From assembly GCA_905331475.1 (NCBI GenBank), contig CAJNYU010000067.1, positions 40,527-104,526 on the forward strand: a stretch of 64,000 bases of DNA, in the 5' to 3' direction. The first letter of the stretch is position 1. Each line of letters begins with the position of its first letter. The notes under the pieces were generated by a model. It was not told where the DNA came from, did not search any database, and saw only the letters and a program-made list of their open reading frames with translations. Of the stretch, positions 37,755-51,008 are shown in pieces. The translations under genes were made by a program, and so were the position numbers. Source of the DNA: Rotaria socialis (taxonomy: Eukaryota > Rotifera > Eurotatoria > Philodinida > Philodinidae).

Positions 37755-37870
37755 CGTCGGTGTCAGTGTGATCAATATTTCAGTGATCAGTGGCACTGAA
37801 CCTATCAGTGTGCACTGAGCGTCACTGTCGGTGTCTATCGGTGCTCAGTAAACGCACACCGCACATCCCT
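37755..37870. mobile_element. Possible transposon end with TCAGTG repeats and CCGCACATCCCT terminus
   Basis: TCAGTG, CAGTG and their complements occur about ten times in 100 bp. The block then ends ACCGCACATCCCT, whose complement AGGGATGTGCGG is a terminus I associate with hAT-like elements. The matching opposite end was not found in the preceding kilobase, so this is a truncated copy or a coincidence. Confidence 0.35.
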
Positions 37871-40800
37871 ATACCATCTCACTATATTGAGTCACTCATA
37901 ATCCGACAAAGCTTTTGAGAAAGATACGGATTCCTCGGGTAGTTCTATACTATAGGAATGATAAAATTCCTCTTATATTTCTAACTTATCTTTGCCATAT
38001 TGAGTCCTTATGTTAAGATTATGAAAAGTAAGATAAACTTAATATAGACCCCACACTCTCATATCTCATAATACCCTCACTAAGAATAATAATGATTTTT
38101 GCTATGCTCTGGCATTGATTATTGAAAAAGGAAATCTATGGCGAACTATCCTAAAAACTCTTATAATCACTCTGACGTTTCCCATTTGAGTTTGTCTCTG
38201 TCTTCGAAGACTTCAAAGTGCGGAGTCTTCCATACCATAGTTTATGTGTAAATGTTTGAAAACTTTGATGGATAAAATGAAGAGTGTGAGACTTCGAAGG
38301 TTGTGCTCATAGAGCTTCGTTATCATTTATACGAACTTAGATAGCCAAAGTCATAAGTCATTAATGATGTTAAGTTTCAAAATAATGAAAGAAAGAATAG
38401 AGGACTTGACAAGAATTCGTTATCGTTCAAATTAATTTCTTTATGTAGAAAATAGCGAATGTGAATGACTAGCCATTTCGATCGCATAAGGTTAATGAAA
38501 AGTCAAAATAAAGAAATACTTGCATCAATTTGATGCCTCAAAGCTTTCATGGAGAACAAAATACATACGTGATCTTGCTTCATAGTGGCAATCAAACTAT
38601 GCCTACGCGTTAATATTGAATTAGCATCGAAAAGCTGTGATGCATCCAATCGATAGAGCTTATCATTCTCTCGTACGATTGTAAGATTGAAATTGATAGT
38701 TATTCGCACTTGACATGTTATTTTGGTGCATGACAAATTGTACTCAAATACTCTATCGATTGTTTTGTTTTAAAAATCAGCATTACTGATGACTTTCTGT
38801 CTACCAAATAATAGTATAGACTCGTTAAAATTCGGCCCTAGTTTACAACGTTCTCTCGTAGAAATTTTTTCGTCATCTAAAGTAGATAAATATGCAGCGA
38901 CTGTTCATCATCGCGGTGACTATCGGATTTCATTAGAAACTGTCGAAAATGACAGAGAATTTAGATCCGTATGCAGATTCCAGTCATCATATAACTCATT
39001 GAACTAGTTTTCTCTTTGTGAAAACATATGCGTAATCTTTTCAAATTCACATATTATCAATAAGAATTATAATGTGGATTCAATTATTGAAAAAATTTAA
39101 ATGAATGGTTCTAAGCTCTGTTGCCACAGAAACTCTAGATTGCATAGTCTACAAACTTTCGTATTTTGAAGAAAGTTTTCTTGTATACTCCAGTCTCTTT
39201 AAGAATACACATTAAGTGTAAAACTAGTTCAATATTGTCCGTTAAATCGATTTCTATCTGAAATATTATCAAGCATTTTTCTTGTTAAGAGATCTTTGAG
39301 TGTTGAGACTAACTTTGTGGTTGTTTATATAACTTGCTGAGAAAAAAAGGTACATCAAACAAACGGGTCACAATAAAAAAAAGAAGTCAATTATTACGAG
39401 TTATGAAGTGTTTTCCTCTGTAGTTTTTTGATCTCACATGTTTCCAACTAATTTCAATTGATTACATATCTGTATACGTTGCAAATAGAAACGGCTTCAG
39501 TTGAACAATTTTATTCACACGTATAGAGGATCATTGCATGAGAAAAATTGAGCTTATTGTAGAGATTCTTGGGACAGATCTTTCGTGAATACAAGGAATA
39601 TTGCAAGAGTTCTGAAATACGTTTAAAATATATTTTTCTTGCATTCAACAAAAGCAAACTCTTAAAAACTTTGACAGAAAACTGTGTTACATCTACTTAG
39701 TGATAGAACGTTTAGCAATAAAATAACCCACATCAGAAGTTGTCAATGTTCCTTAATTTGTGTCAATATCATCCTTGTATTGTTAACGCAATCTTTCTTT
39801 TGCTCAATATTAATATATTCCTCATTTCATAGTTTTTTATCTGAATGCAAATTACATGCTTTTAATTGCTCAGACATCGGCTAGCCTTTATGTATTTCAA
39901 TCCGATGACTAAGAATATGTTTAATGGTATGACAAATCACAGATATTCTTTGCTTAGAACTAACTTTGATTATAAATTTTCATCAATACTAAAAAAACTA
40001 TAGATGGCAAAGGTCGCACAATTATTTGGTATTCTATGGATTCAATACTTTGTCAAAATTTTCAAGAGTTTATCTTCGTTGACTACGATAATGATGAGTT
40101 TTAAAATTATTTTAGAACTTCTACCACTATTTTTAGATATAAACTTCCTTCTTTTGAAAAATGACACAAGTATAGGCTATTTTTAGTAAATAATCTTCAT
40201 GAAATTTTTTATTTAAATGAATTTTTCGTTTGGCAGTTTTTACTCGACAGATTACAAGAATAGTTTAGAACTAATACGTAGTGAATAAATAAAGACAAGT
40301 AGTCCTTCAGTTACTACCAACCAGGCAGGTTACAAAATACCCACCTCTCTGTCGTCAGAAATATGAATAAAGAACTGTTCATAACTTTCAGTAAAGCAGA
40401 ATATACACAATGTAGTTAGTTGTACTTTCAAACTTCCATCTGATCTGTATTGAGGCAACGCAGATGCGTCTTCTGATTAAATAAATCTTGGCAAGTGTAA
40501 CTCTAAGAGATATTAGCTATGATTTCTTACACATCATACGAGTTATATGGTGTGGTATGAGTGGATGTGTATAAAAAGAGCGAATACTAATAGTATTTTA
40601 ACTAATGTGTTGGACTCCGCTAGAAATAACATATGAACAGCATAATCAATGATTAGAAATGAATATAATTTAACTAATGAATTCCATTGTTTCAAGAGTG
40701 TTATAGCCAAAATAAACTATATTCAGCCAATACGTATAAACATCTCTGTCACTTATTTTGGTTGATTTGAATCAATTATCTCACTTCAAAATTAAAATAA

Positions 40801-43222
40801 GAAAATAAAATGAGCTCGACACAAAACCACTTCCTTCACTTTTTTGAAATATTTTATTTTATTGTAAAACTGAATCCAATGCTATTAAAATTGTATTTCT
40901 AGTGTCTTAGTTAGGAAAATATTAAAAAAAACATTTCACAACAGGATAAGATAAATAGCTTGTCAGATTCCAATTTCTTTTTCAAAACCTTTTTTCAATA
41001 AATAAAGTTTGCCGACATGCACTGATTTGCATGAGAAAGTGGGAAAATAATGCTTCGAAATAATTTTGAACAATTTAAATGATAAAATTTTTATACGGAC
41101 ATGTCTTAATCAGAAATATGAACTGATTTCTGTGGTGGCTTTAATGATTAGATGATAAATGTTCGTATAAAAAACCCAGAAAGCTCTGCTCTGCGTAACC
41201 GAAATAGGCCTGAAAACTCAAAAATAAATATTCGATGGAACGAACTTTCAAAGGACTCGATGTTTGATGACTACTGATGGGCGCGAAAATTAAATAGGAC
41301 GAGACCAAAATTATTCATTTCGAACTTTCGACCATTCCTCTCCCACTTATTCATTAAAGATGATTTTATTTTTAATTGAAAGTTACTTATTTAGTGAAAA
41401 ATGAGCAGCTGACAAAAGCTATAGTTTGTGATAAATATAGTTTTTCTCGAACAGAAAATGTGAAAACTTTATCGTAATACGGATGAATTTCATTTGAGAT
41501 GGATACAAACGAATTATTTCAGAATATAGTTTTCTTCTATGGGGCTGTGACCAAAAAAATCTTGGTAACGCCGGGCACTGCTCAGATTATTCCAAGCGAG
41601 AAAATAATTACTGGTTTTGAAAGAAAAACTGGTCCCTTTCAAAGTAAAGTTCATGAAATCAAAGAAAAAGAGAACTTACCGTTTAAGTTTTGCCAAATTT
41701 CTCTAGTTTATCGTATTTTTATTTCTTATGTCATCTAGAAGTGATCGTCATCAAATAAATACTAAATAGAGATACAAACATATTCGATGGAGTTGAAAAT
41801 TAAGAAAAGTCTGTTCAATGCAGATAGTCTTTGCATGCACATCTTGAACAAAATTTTTTTCTCTTCACTTCGTCTTCTATATAATATCAAATACCAGTCT
41901 TTCAGCGTTAACTAGTTACTCAATTTAAAGTGAATCGCTTTCAAGACTGTCTCATTTTTTATTTGTATCCTTTCTATGAGAATCGAACACTTATTTTTCT
42001 AATCAAATTTAGATGAGTTGGAAATATGTGAAGAGGCGCACACGCACTGATTACTCTTTATCTTGACTACTTGAAAGTTCGACTAGATGATAAATTAAAA
42101 AGGAATTTAAACACACTTAACCTTTTTACATCATTTTCTAAAGCTAAATCTAAATAGTCTATATTCTAACAGAACCTTCTAATAAGCCAAGTATCATTCA
42201 TATGTTACATGCAGCAATGTACATATCCCTGTACAACTGTTTTTCACCGAGATTTTGATGACAACATCACTATTTATGTGGACGGGAAATGAAATATGCA
42301 TCAATTTCAAAAAAGACAATGAAAAGAGTTCATTGCAAAGTCGTTTGATTCATTATTTTCTTTTATTTCATAACTGAATTCAATAGTATTCAACGTATAT
42401 TTTAACACTACCCAATTCATTTTAATTATAGATGGACAGAAGACAGATTTCGGATCGTGTACAGTTACTGATCTACTTTGAATTTCAAGGTTTTTTTTAT
42501 TCACTTGAGAATTAATATTTTTTCAATGTTCTTCATCTTCAAAGTAGAAATTGCACGGCTATTTTTACATTGCATTTTAACCTATGTGATGCGACTTTTA
42601 CGAGAACCAATGATTTGATTGAATATATTTGAGAAAAACTGTGTAGGAAAAAATTCGAACTACTCTTTTTGATACGCAAAGTCACTTTTTCTTCTTACGA
42701 AAAATTGTGATTTTACAGTGCAACCTATACAAGATGATTATCTCAGTGTGTTTTCGGACGACTTATTTTAATAGAACATCATCAAAGTAAAAGTGTTGAA
42801 ATATCGTGAAAATTACCACGATTAAACATCGTGAGCATCTCAATCGGAGTGGAATAATATCAACAAATACAAAATCCATTCGATATGTTCGATTTCGCAT
42901 TCACATTGAGTTGAGTTAGTTGTTATGTTGAAATAAAGTTGTTCAAGTCAGATTCCCATCATCCTAAAACTGAGTTCAGAGGACCTTTCTATATTTTCTC
43001 GTTTGTTCTTATCAACTTCCTACCTTGAATCTTTCTTATGATACTAATTGCTATTTCATACTATGCAATCAGTAAAATTTTCTTAATCCAATATGATTAC
43101 TCGTGAGTTATTGCATTCATTTTTTTCTCTTGAATGGGTGGCCATGAGTAGCTAGCTGATGATACTACGAAAAGATAACATATTACTATCACTCTTTGTA
43201 ATTTTCGTGATGACTATGGATA
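37871..43222. other. Gene-poor stretch
   Basis: 5.3 kb with no supported gene. Short open frames at 38503-39007 (both strands) and 41499-41738 have ordinary composition but no family motif or partner exon. No tandem repeat, RNA gene or complete element is apparent. Confidence 0.4.
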
Positions 43223-44790
43223 GAAACTAGGAGAAATGAAGGTTGGTATACGTCATCTTTTTGTTGCTTGTTTAGGCCCATTCGATGATTCACAAGAAAT
43301 GAAACGTACTGTTAGGCACATTATGACAAAGATGTAGTTATGAGTTAAACGACTTCACCACATCTCGTTATTTTTTCATTTTACCTACAAGTCGTTATCA
43401 CACTGAATTGATCGACAATGTAAACAAGTCGTCTTACATCCATCGTAAACTCTACTTTTTACTTGAATGTGGGTACGAACCTGATGAAATGCATGCTACG
43501 CCCTGTGATGGTTATTCAATTAGAAAACTGAGAGATTTCATTGTGAGATATGGATCGTATCTAAGAACAATCTCAAATATCGTTCAAATTTTACTCTCGG
43601 TCGGACACTTTAAATGTTAATGATAAGCTACCGTCAGAATCTAAAACTGCAGAGAACTACGATAACATAAAACATTAATTAAAATTCGTTGACGTCTTTA
43701 TAATCAATAAACTTCATAAGAAATCAATTCATCCAGGTTCTTCGATGATTGATATGGATAATTCCATAGGAGTTCTACTCGAGCTCGCGAAACTACAAGA
43801 ACTTAAAACACATCTAGATCTTGGTGACCAGTCTGGGAAACTTATATCGAACAGTCGCCGTCGATAGTCAGGTTTGTTGGGTGTGTCTCAAACACTATAC
43901 TGATATTAGATTCAATAATAAAACTCATAAATGTAATTATGAAGGACTTTTTGGTCATGGGAGGTAAATTCAACGAAAAGACTAACGAAGTCGTTGTAAA
44001 TCAAGTGAATGTAACCAAGAAACACGTTAATATGCTGTGTGATGCTTTCACAACAGACTTTAATATTGTGAAGTTGATATTACAAGACTGTTCACTCTAT
44101 GAGAGTGATCTCGCCACATTGGTTGACATCATCATGAACTACTCTTCCATTCGTTGTCTAATCATGATTGCTGTTCGTGTTTGGAAGATACATAGTCGAT
44201 GCTCATTCGACTTTTGTTGAAAACCAAGATTCATCAAAATTTGTATTTTTTTGCATGTGAATTTCTCTGGCATGAAAATGATCTTTGCCGGTGTCTTATG
44301 AGACTAGTGGAGTTCTCGCAGAACTTATTGTGGAATATTGTAATAGCATTGATCTCTTCAAGACTATGTTTATTTTGAAAACAAACACACTGCATCAACT
44401 GAAACTAATTCATTCACGGCACATGCTATCAGTGTCATCTCATTTTCGTACAATGCTGAAGAAAAATAAAACACTTGTTGAAACTGATTTCATGGATCAT
44501 CCTGGATTCGAAGAAAAAGTGTCATCGTTATTCCTCTGGAAGCATTAAAAGACCAGAATGCAATCAAATATCTGAGTCCGCACGTTCAAGATATAGGACT
44601 ATCAAATTGGAAAGAAACTCATTTGATGAAATCTTTGAAAACTGATGAATTTATTTCACATGTTTGTGTATCTACATCCGTTATCTCACATGAACTTACA
44701 GAAGGATGGGTGTCAGTTTCTCTTGTTTCACCCACACCCTGGGGAACAATAAGGGTCTGTGATACTATCTTTTTTTATGTGTGAAATCGA
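43223..44790 (+). pseudogene. Degenerate LRR-type gene, possibly PPP1R37-like
   Basis: Disconnected open segments line up in the order of one protein. About 43749-43868 reads GVLLELAKLQELKTHLDLGD. About 44005-44190 contains NIVKLILQDC followed by DLATLVDIIMNYSSIRCL, with a tryptophan shortly after, resembling the first LRR of PPP1R37 (a VxDL, ALFDMIEYYESATHL, GTRGW pattern). About 44300-44540 and 44530-44740 continue with LKKNKTLVETDF. Stops and frame changes separate the segments, and splice sites that would repair all of them are not visible. The LRR call is moderate; the PPP1R37 assignment rests on remembered family pattern and is weak. A telomere-like inverted pair lies in its 3' end. Confidence 0.33.
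44708..44739. repeat. Telomere-like inverted pair A
   Basis: GGGTGT followed 15 bases later by CACCCACACCC. First of four similar short G-arm/C-arm pairs in the right half of the window. Confidence 0.4.
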
Positions 44791-45900
44791 TCTTTTGAAG
44801 TCATACTGAATTATGGGTCACACAATGAGGTTTGACGATTTCTGAGCATATCCATCCTTACAGTAAAATGAATCTAGCGTCACAACAATTCAATGAATTT
44901 CGATAAAATTTTTACCATCAATAGCCACTATGCAGGCCTTCAAAATAACATATCTCGCAGCTCATGAGGCTTTGTTGTTCTGGAGTTATGACGTTCACGA
45001 TGGAAAAGAATCCTATGCATCATAACTCTCTTGTGACTCAGGATATGAAGGCGTGGGTTTTGCCGCTGTCCTACATTATTCGAGATCTATATTAAATCTA
45101 GTTTTCAGAGCAACAGCACTTGTAATGGCTGAGATCTGATGCGGAGATACTTTTGGCCAATACTGTATATATGCATTGATAGTTCTTTAAATCATTCATA
45201 TAGCGTTCAAAATGAATTTTTAGTGATATTTTTTCACTTTTTTCAGATATATAGAAATTATAGGAAAAATGACTCGAAAATAGGAAATTATAGGAGGACT
45301 TTACAAAATATGGGAAATATAGGACGACTACGAAGCCTGATACACAGGGGTAGATTGTGGATTCTCACATACTGCTGATAGACTTAAAAGTTCTAAGTTG
45401 AACTTCAAAGGTATTGAAGAAATTTCTGATACTGAATTGAACAATCCTGATCATTGTCAGAAATTCTTGCGATGAGCAGTTAAGTAAGACAGCAGACGTG
45501 AGGAATAACATCTATCCTGCTTTTCAAAATGGTCTTCAATGATAGTGAAATGTAAGATATATTGATCCAATTTCTCTCTGGTTTACGTATCGAACATCGT
45601 CCGTCGTTAAGGATCACTTTCCCATAATCCAATCCACAGCCAAGGATGTGATTACACTAGTAACATCTCGAATACCTTATAGCGTCTTACAAGTACTTTG
45701 TTCAATCACATAAGATCCGATCCCATGACTTTCTTGCTTAGATTAACAACTCTAATTCTAGATAAAGATTATTCCTCCATTGCAAAGTAGCTTTTTAATT
45801 ATATAGACCTTTTAAGATGCATAGGTTTTACTTCTTTTTCGCGAAATATAAAATAATTTTCTTTTCTTCTGCTTTTAACTTTTATTCTAACAATCATTGA
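44791..45900. other. Non-coding stretch with short AATTATAGGA-type repeats
   Basis: At 45250-45327 the word AAATTATAGGA or a close variant recurs three times, twice followed by GAC. It may be a transposon remnant. No gene is supported. Confidence 0.35.
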
Positions 45901-48216
45901 TTATAATGAAACTACTTTTGCATTAGGAAAATAGTCTTTTGAATAATAAAAAACTTCTGGTTTTCTGTATAAAACTATACAGTCTATTTTGGAGCAATTA
46001 ATCCGTGTTGCATCTCTTGTAAAATTGTGCGTTACTCCTTGTAAAGACTCACAACTAATATGAAGTGTAACATTATTTAATAAACGCGTTTTAGTATTGA
46101 TTAGAAATTCCTCAACATAATTTTCTTGCGTTTGAACAAGGTCAAGTTCAGTAAGATGAAAACATTCAATAATTGACCATTCTTGATTGTCATTCGTTTG
46201 TGCTTTCCGATTAAAGACAGTTAATTTTCCATGCATGGAAATGATTGAGTAATTCTCAGAAAGAAGTCATGTTCAAAAGGATATTCATCATATAATGATA
46301 CTTGACGAACATATTTGAATAATCCACCAGGAAAATTATTCGTTATATTATGGTAATATGTCAATGTATATGGATATGAATAAATATGACAATGACATTC
46401 ATTTGCCTCTGGAAAATAATTAATATCTGAAATAATTTGATTATTTTTAAAATTTCTGAATGTATATTGAATATCTCCATTTGATGGCATTTTAATTTGA
46501 TTAGCAGGTTGAATAATTGAGCATACATCAAATGTAAATTGGTTTAGTCGCATCATATAATTCAAAATATTCTTTTCCAACTCATTACCATCAATAATTC
46601 ATCCATTATCATAAACAAAATACAAACTAAGTTTTTCCAAATTTGACATTCTGTGTAATAGGCGAATAAGAAATTCATCGTAGCAACTTATTTTCAATTG
46701 ATGGATCAGTGAGAAGCATTTTAAATTGGGCAGTTTCTTCTAGAAGATGAAAGAGCAAATAATCAATATTGGTAAAAATATCATAAATTCATTCGAATAA
46801 AAAAAGATTTTAATACGAGTAACGTACTTCATTATTGATTTTTATCAATCTATGAGATACATCACAAATGGTAACATAGAATGTATGAAGTTGACTGAAA
46901 CGACCATCGAGTAAATAAAGACAATCTTTGAATGAGTTTACTAGGATATGTAATTCTAATAGAGTTGAAGAGAAAACGCTTGGAGGTGAAAAGCCAAATG
47001 ATAACTGGTGATAAGCAGAAGAAGATGGACCAAAATTAAAATATTTTAAATTACGAAACATAGTAAAGACTTGAGTATATATAAATCTATTAGAATCTAG
47101 GATTGAGTATCGATCTTGGCATTTATTTATGTCAATAGTAAGTGATGAAATTTGATTTTTGAACGTACGAATGAAAAAGCTTTCATCTAAATAAACATTG
47201 AAAATTTCTGTTAACCGCCACTCCAAAGTAATAGGCATCCCCTTATATTGCGTTTTCACACGTTGTTTTTATTATTATTTGAGTGATCATCTAATGAGGT
47301 CAACCTTTGACCAATTATTAATTGGGAATCTTTTAAAACTAATAATTAACTAATAACTTAAATTAATGTTTTTCAAATATTTTTCATAGAAGAACTACCA
47401 TTTCGATATAAATATTTAGTTCGATTAGTAGAATATGGATCGATTTCTGAGAAGAACGGCAATATCTGACTAATGATTAAGTCACATTTTCGAGTAATTA
47501 ACTATTTTGTAATAAATTAATGGTGCCTGACTGTCTAATAGGGTCGATGCACTTTTATTCGATGTGACTTTCTCATCTTGGGAGGCACGAAATGTTGGAT
47601 TATTTATTAAATTTTGTTTTATTCATTAATGCATCTGTTTTTCTTTGCTCTCATTAATCATTTTCTTATATGTTATATATGATCTTCTTTAACATTTATT
47701 TTATATTATGGTTTCTGTTTTGAGAATTAACATTTAAGAATTTTATCTCGAGACAATTGAAAATGTATCTAACTATCTTATTAGAAAAAAATATCCGTAG
47801 TCATCAAATTCTGATTAAAAAGTATATATTCGAATAAATTAGAGAAATACATATCTTACCAGTAAAAAGATCTTTCGCTATTTCTGTTGCAATATCATAT
47901 AAACCTATTTCATATAAATTAGGATAATTTGTTAAGAGTAGAATACGTTTCATAGATGATGATTCAAGACTGAGAAATTCGATTTTATCGTGAATTTTAG
48001 GTAAGATTTTAAGACAAAATCGATCAAGTATTGTCCTAGTAAACTCATATAATAAACCATTAGAGGAAAATGTCCTTAATGTTAAATATTTTGTAAAATT
48101 CGAATCATTTACAATTGTAGTTAGTCGTTTATTAACATTTATTAAAGAATAGAGTACTTCAGCATTCTGCAAATTTTTCAGAAGAATTAGAAGGTGTGGG
48201 GTGTGGGTGTGGGTGT
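45901..48216 (-). pseudogene. F-box/LRR-family pseudogene, 5' end lost at telomere-like repeats
   Basis: Minus-strand segments join into one protein. 48205-47857 begins inside an F-box-like helix (LLILLKNLQNAEVLYSLINVNKRL). A good donor (G|GTAAGA) pairs with an acceptor TTTATTTAG at about 47190, giving LFTDESFFIRTFKNQISS. The exon 47188 to about 46830 follows. A further intron (GTACGT...CTTCTAG) leads to KKLPNLKCFSLIHQLKISCY, continuing to 45901. Three defects are visible. The start and first F-box residues are missing, replaced by TGTGGG repeats at 48193-48222. A TGA at about 46609 falls where DNGxIIDG would be expected to continue. A one-base loss near 46224 shifts the frame between CMEN and LTVFNRK. 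The layout (F-box, then irregular leucine-rich repeats) is that of a large family in bdelloids; F-box proteins choose substrates for SCF ubiquitin ligases. Function is not expected from this copy. Confidence 0.6.
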
Positions 48217-48239
48217 GGGTGTCAATCTCACCCACGCCC
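48193..48239. repeat. Interstitial telomere-like tract, pair B
   Basis: About five units of GTGTGGG-type repeat (48193-48222) are followed after six bases by CACCCACGCCC in the opposite sense (48229-48239). The G-rich arm points away from the truncated F-box gene, as a telomere added to a broken end would. TGTGGG is the telomeric repeat reported for bdelloid rotifers. Confidence 0.55.
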
Positions 48240-49652
48240 TTTATGAATGTCTTTTTATTTTAGAAGATCTAGTTAATATTTGTGCACACATTTTTCATTA
48301 TACATAAAAAAACAAGTCTTTATTAGAAACGAAGAAATATATGAGAAATTCGAATCAATTAAAAATCTTACAATGAAAAAAATTAACAAATAATAACTAA
48401 CTATAGTTTTCTACTAGCATTGTTCAGTGACATAAAAATACATTTCTATTTTTTAGATTGAATTTCACGTTTTTTTGCTAGTATTTTCTCATCTACATAA
48501 AACTCTGATAACCATGCACTTACCACATAAATATCGTTTCAATTGGCTATTAATTGAAGATTTAATGAGTTTTATATCATCTAGAATGACTTCGAGACGA
48601 ATCTCTGGTTTATTGCTAGCTACAATTCTGAAAATTTGAGCGAAAGCTTCTATACTATGAAACATTCTTTAGTGAAAGTTTCAAGCTAAATGGTTGAAGA
48701 AAAGTTCAAAATTCTCAGAAATTTCTGGTAGACTGCTGTCAGGTATATGTCAATGATTGTCAAAGAATACTTAATAACTCAGGTAAATAAAGGCCGTTTA
48801 GCATGAAACTTTTATCGAAAAGAGAGGCTACGTTGCTCTTTGTAATGAGGTATTATATACTATAAGATTTGCTTCTGGCGCTGAGATACCCTTATTTGAA
48901 GATAAGACTCATGTTCATCCTGCAGTTCTCTTGTATAATGGACAAACCAATCGTTGTTAATCGTGCCGATCAGGGTTCACTGAGTTCTATGTTCAGTAAT
49001 AATATAAGCCCAAACGGTTGAGGTTTAGATAGATTTCTAGGGGTAGTGGGACCTTTTGCGAGTAGTGTATGTGTTGATGAAAATTTTCACACATGGTGAA
49101 AACGGTTTATTATATGTTGCACTATCATAAACCCTTAAACAGTTTATTATTCTGCACATTTATTTACTGTTTATGCAAGATACAACCGAGGGTTAAGCGA
49201 GGCGCAGCACCGAGCGTTACTTGTAAGTTCTATGCTAAATAAAAAGTATTTTCAAGCAAATATAGAGTTATATTATTTTCGCCCACCAGTTTCATGTTAT
49301 TTATTACAAATACTGAAATACTCTTCAGAGTTATGCATAGCACAAAAATAGATAAAAATAAGCAACGTCGGCAATAATAAAATAATCATGATTTTGATTC
49401 ATTTGTATTAAAATTGATCTATAAGTCATCTGATAAGATTACATAGCAAAAATCGAATCGCATCATGGCAATTGGTCTCACCGTCCAGATAGTCAACAGA
49501 CATGAAATGCCAAAATTTTAGATATGCGGGCAAAATTTTCATTTCCCTGCTTTCAAAGTAAGTGCAACAAGCATCATCATGCAGTATAAACATTATGACG
49601 AGAGTTATAATTATGATGGAGCGTGATCATTATATGCCTCAATAATAAAGGT
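48240..49652. other. Non-coding stretch
   Basis: No gene supported. A slightly GC-richer patch at 49010-49215 (with GTTAAGCGAGGCGCAGCACC) could be an element remnant, but no termini are visible. Confidence 0.35.
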
Positions 49653-49653
49653 G

Positions 49654-50417
49654 CAGGGTTGCCAAACTCAAATTTCTAAAACCAGGAGTTTCTGCCGAAA
49701 AAACCAGGAGTTGACCAGGAGATTTTTTTTAAATCAGGAGAAGAAACAGAAGATATTTATCGAAATCATGAAGCTATTTAGCTGTCTTTATTCGAAGAAA
49801 AGGAGAACTTTCGTTCACGAAACTGATTGATATTTTCTGCTGCTGAGCTATTGACGGGCACATTGTTGTCTAAATGTTGCGTAAGAAAAAACTAAGATAG
49901 TCAGATGTATTCTATATTACTAATCATTTCACAGTCGTTTGAATTTTGTTTTAGTGAAACAGAATCAGGACTTTTCAGAGGTATTAAAAGCTGTGATACA
50001 GGATTTCCTGTAATGAATTTGATGCTTCACCGATTTTTATCTATTTCCGTATGAAAAATTCGATTAATATCGAAAGAAGTCTTTTTATCTATAGCATATA
50101 AGTTCTTACCATTGAATTATTCTACAAAAGTAATAATCTTAGTTTAGATATATCAATGAAAACAAACTTTTTTATTAGTCGTTTCATTCATCAAATAGTG
50201 TGATGCTTCTCTTTTGTGTTTTTCTCTTTTCTTGATTTGTCTTACGTTAGTGATTCAAAATGTCATTAACCTCCATAGTGAAACAGAATTGCAAAAACCA
50301 GGAGAAACCAGGAGAAAACCTTAAAAAAACAGTTCCTGGTACCAGGAGATTTTTTAAACAGGAGAAAAGCCTAAAACCAGGATTCTCCTGGCTAAATCAG
50401 GAGGTTTGGCAACCCTG
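49654..50417. mobile_element. Non-autonomous element with CAGGGTTGCCAAAC ends
   Basis: The left end CAGGGTTGCCAAAC matches the inverse of the right end GTTTGGCAACCCTG over 14 bases. Inside, ACCAGGAG or its complement is repeated many times near both ends (49690-49745 and 50297-50405), as subterminal binding sites often are. The CAGGG start suggests hAT, but the flanks (TAAAGGTG and CTCTTCTA) do not match, so a target duplication is absent or eroded. No transposase is present. Confidence 0.6.
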
Positions 50418-50449
50418 CTCTTCTATCTTTCTCCTATATATATATATAT

Positions 50450-51008
50450 GTTGAGGCCAAAACTGAAATCCTAAGATTAACTAGAAGTTTTTCGGACAAA
50501 ATTAGGATTCCAATTTTGACCGGTCAAAATTGAAATTTGGTTAGAGATAAATTCTAAGAACCACGTGCTTTACTAGAAGTAAAGCAGAGATGAGGGAAAA
50601 GAAAAATTATGTTTCTATGGGTTGTGTCGAGATGATGTATAGATTTGCGCAGTATCATTTAATAAAAAAAAACATGTCCCAATCAGATTCAACAGCCATC
50701 GATACAACTAATAGTGAATTGCACTATTATGAACAATTAGAAAAATATATTAATTCACTTCTTAGGCAAAAAAAGATACGCATTAATAAAGAAAAAGTAT
50801 AGCTCTCATACTTTTATTTTTATTGTTTTTATTGTTTGAATTTATCTCTAACCAAATTTCAATTTTGACCGGTCAAAATTGGAATCCTAATTTTGTCCAA
50901 AAAATTTCTAGTTAATCTTAGGATTTCAGTTTTGTCCGGTCAAAATTGAGATCCCAGTTTTCTCTGGTCAAATCTTAAATTTGACCAAATCCCAGTTTTG
51001 CCCTCAAC
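50450..51008. mobile_element. Foldback element with arms of about 105 bp
   Basis: The left end GTTGAGGCCAAAACTG mirrors the right end CAGTTTTGCCCTCAAC with one mismatch. An almost perfect inverted repeat of roughly 105 bp (about 50461-50553 against 50837-50935) contains the palindrome TTTTGACCGGTCAAAA. The right arm is longer because further CAAATTTGACC/GGTCAAA words are added (50936-51000). Both flanks are ATATATAT, consistent with insertion into a TA-rich site. The loop holds a 70-codon open frame (50590-50802, Lys/Gln/Tyr-rich) of unknown meaning. Confidence 0.65.
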
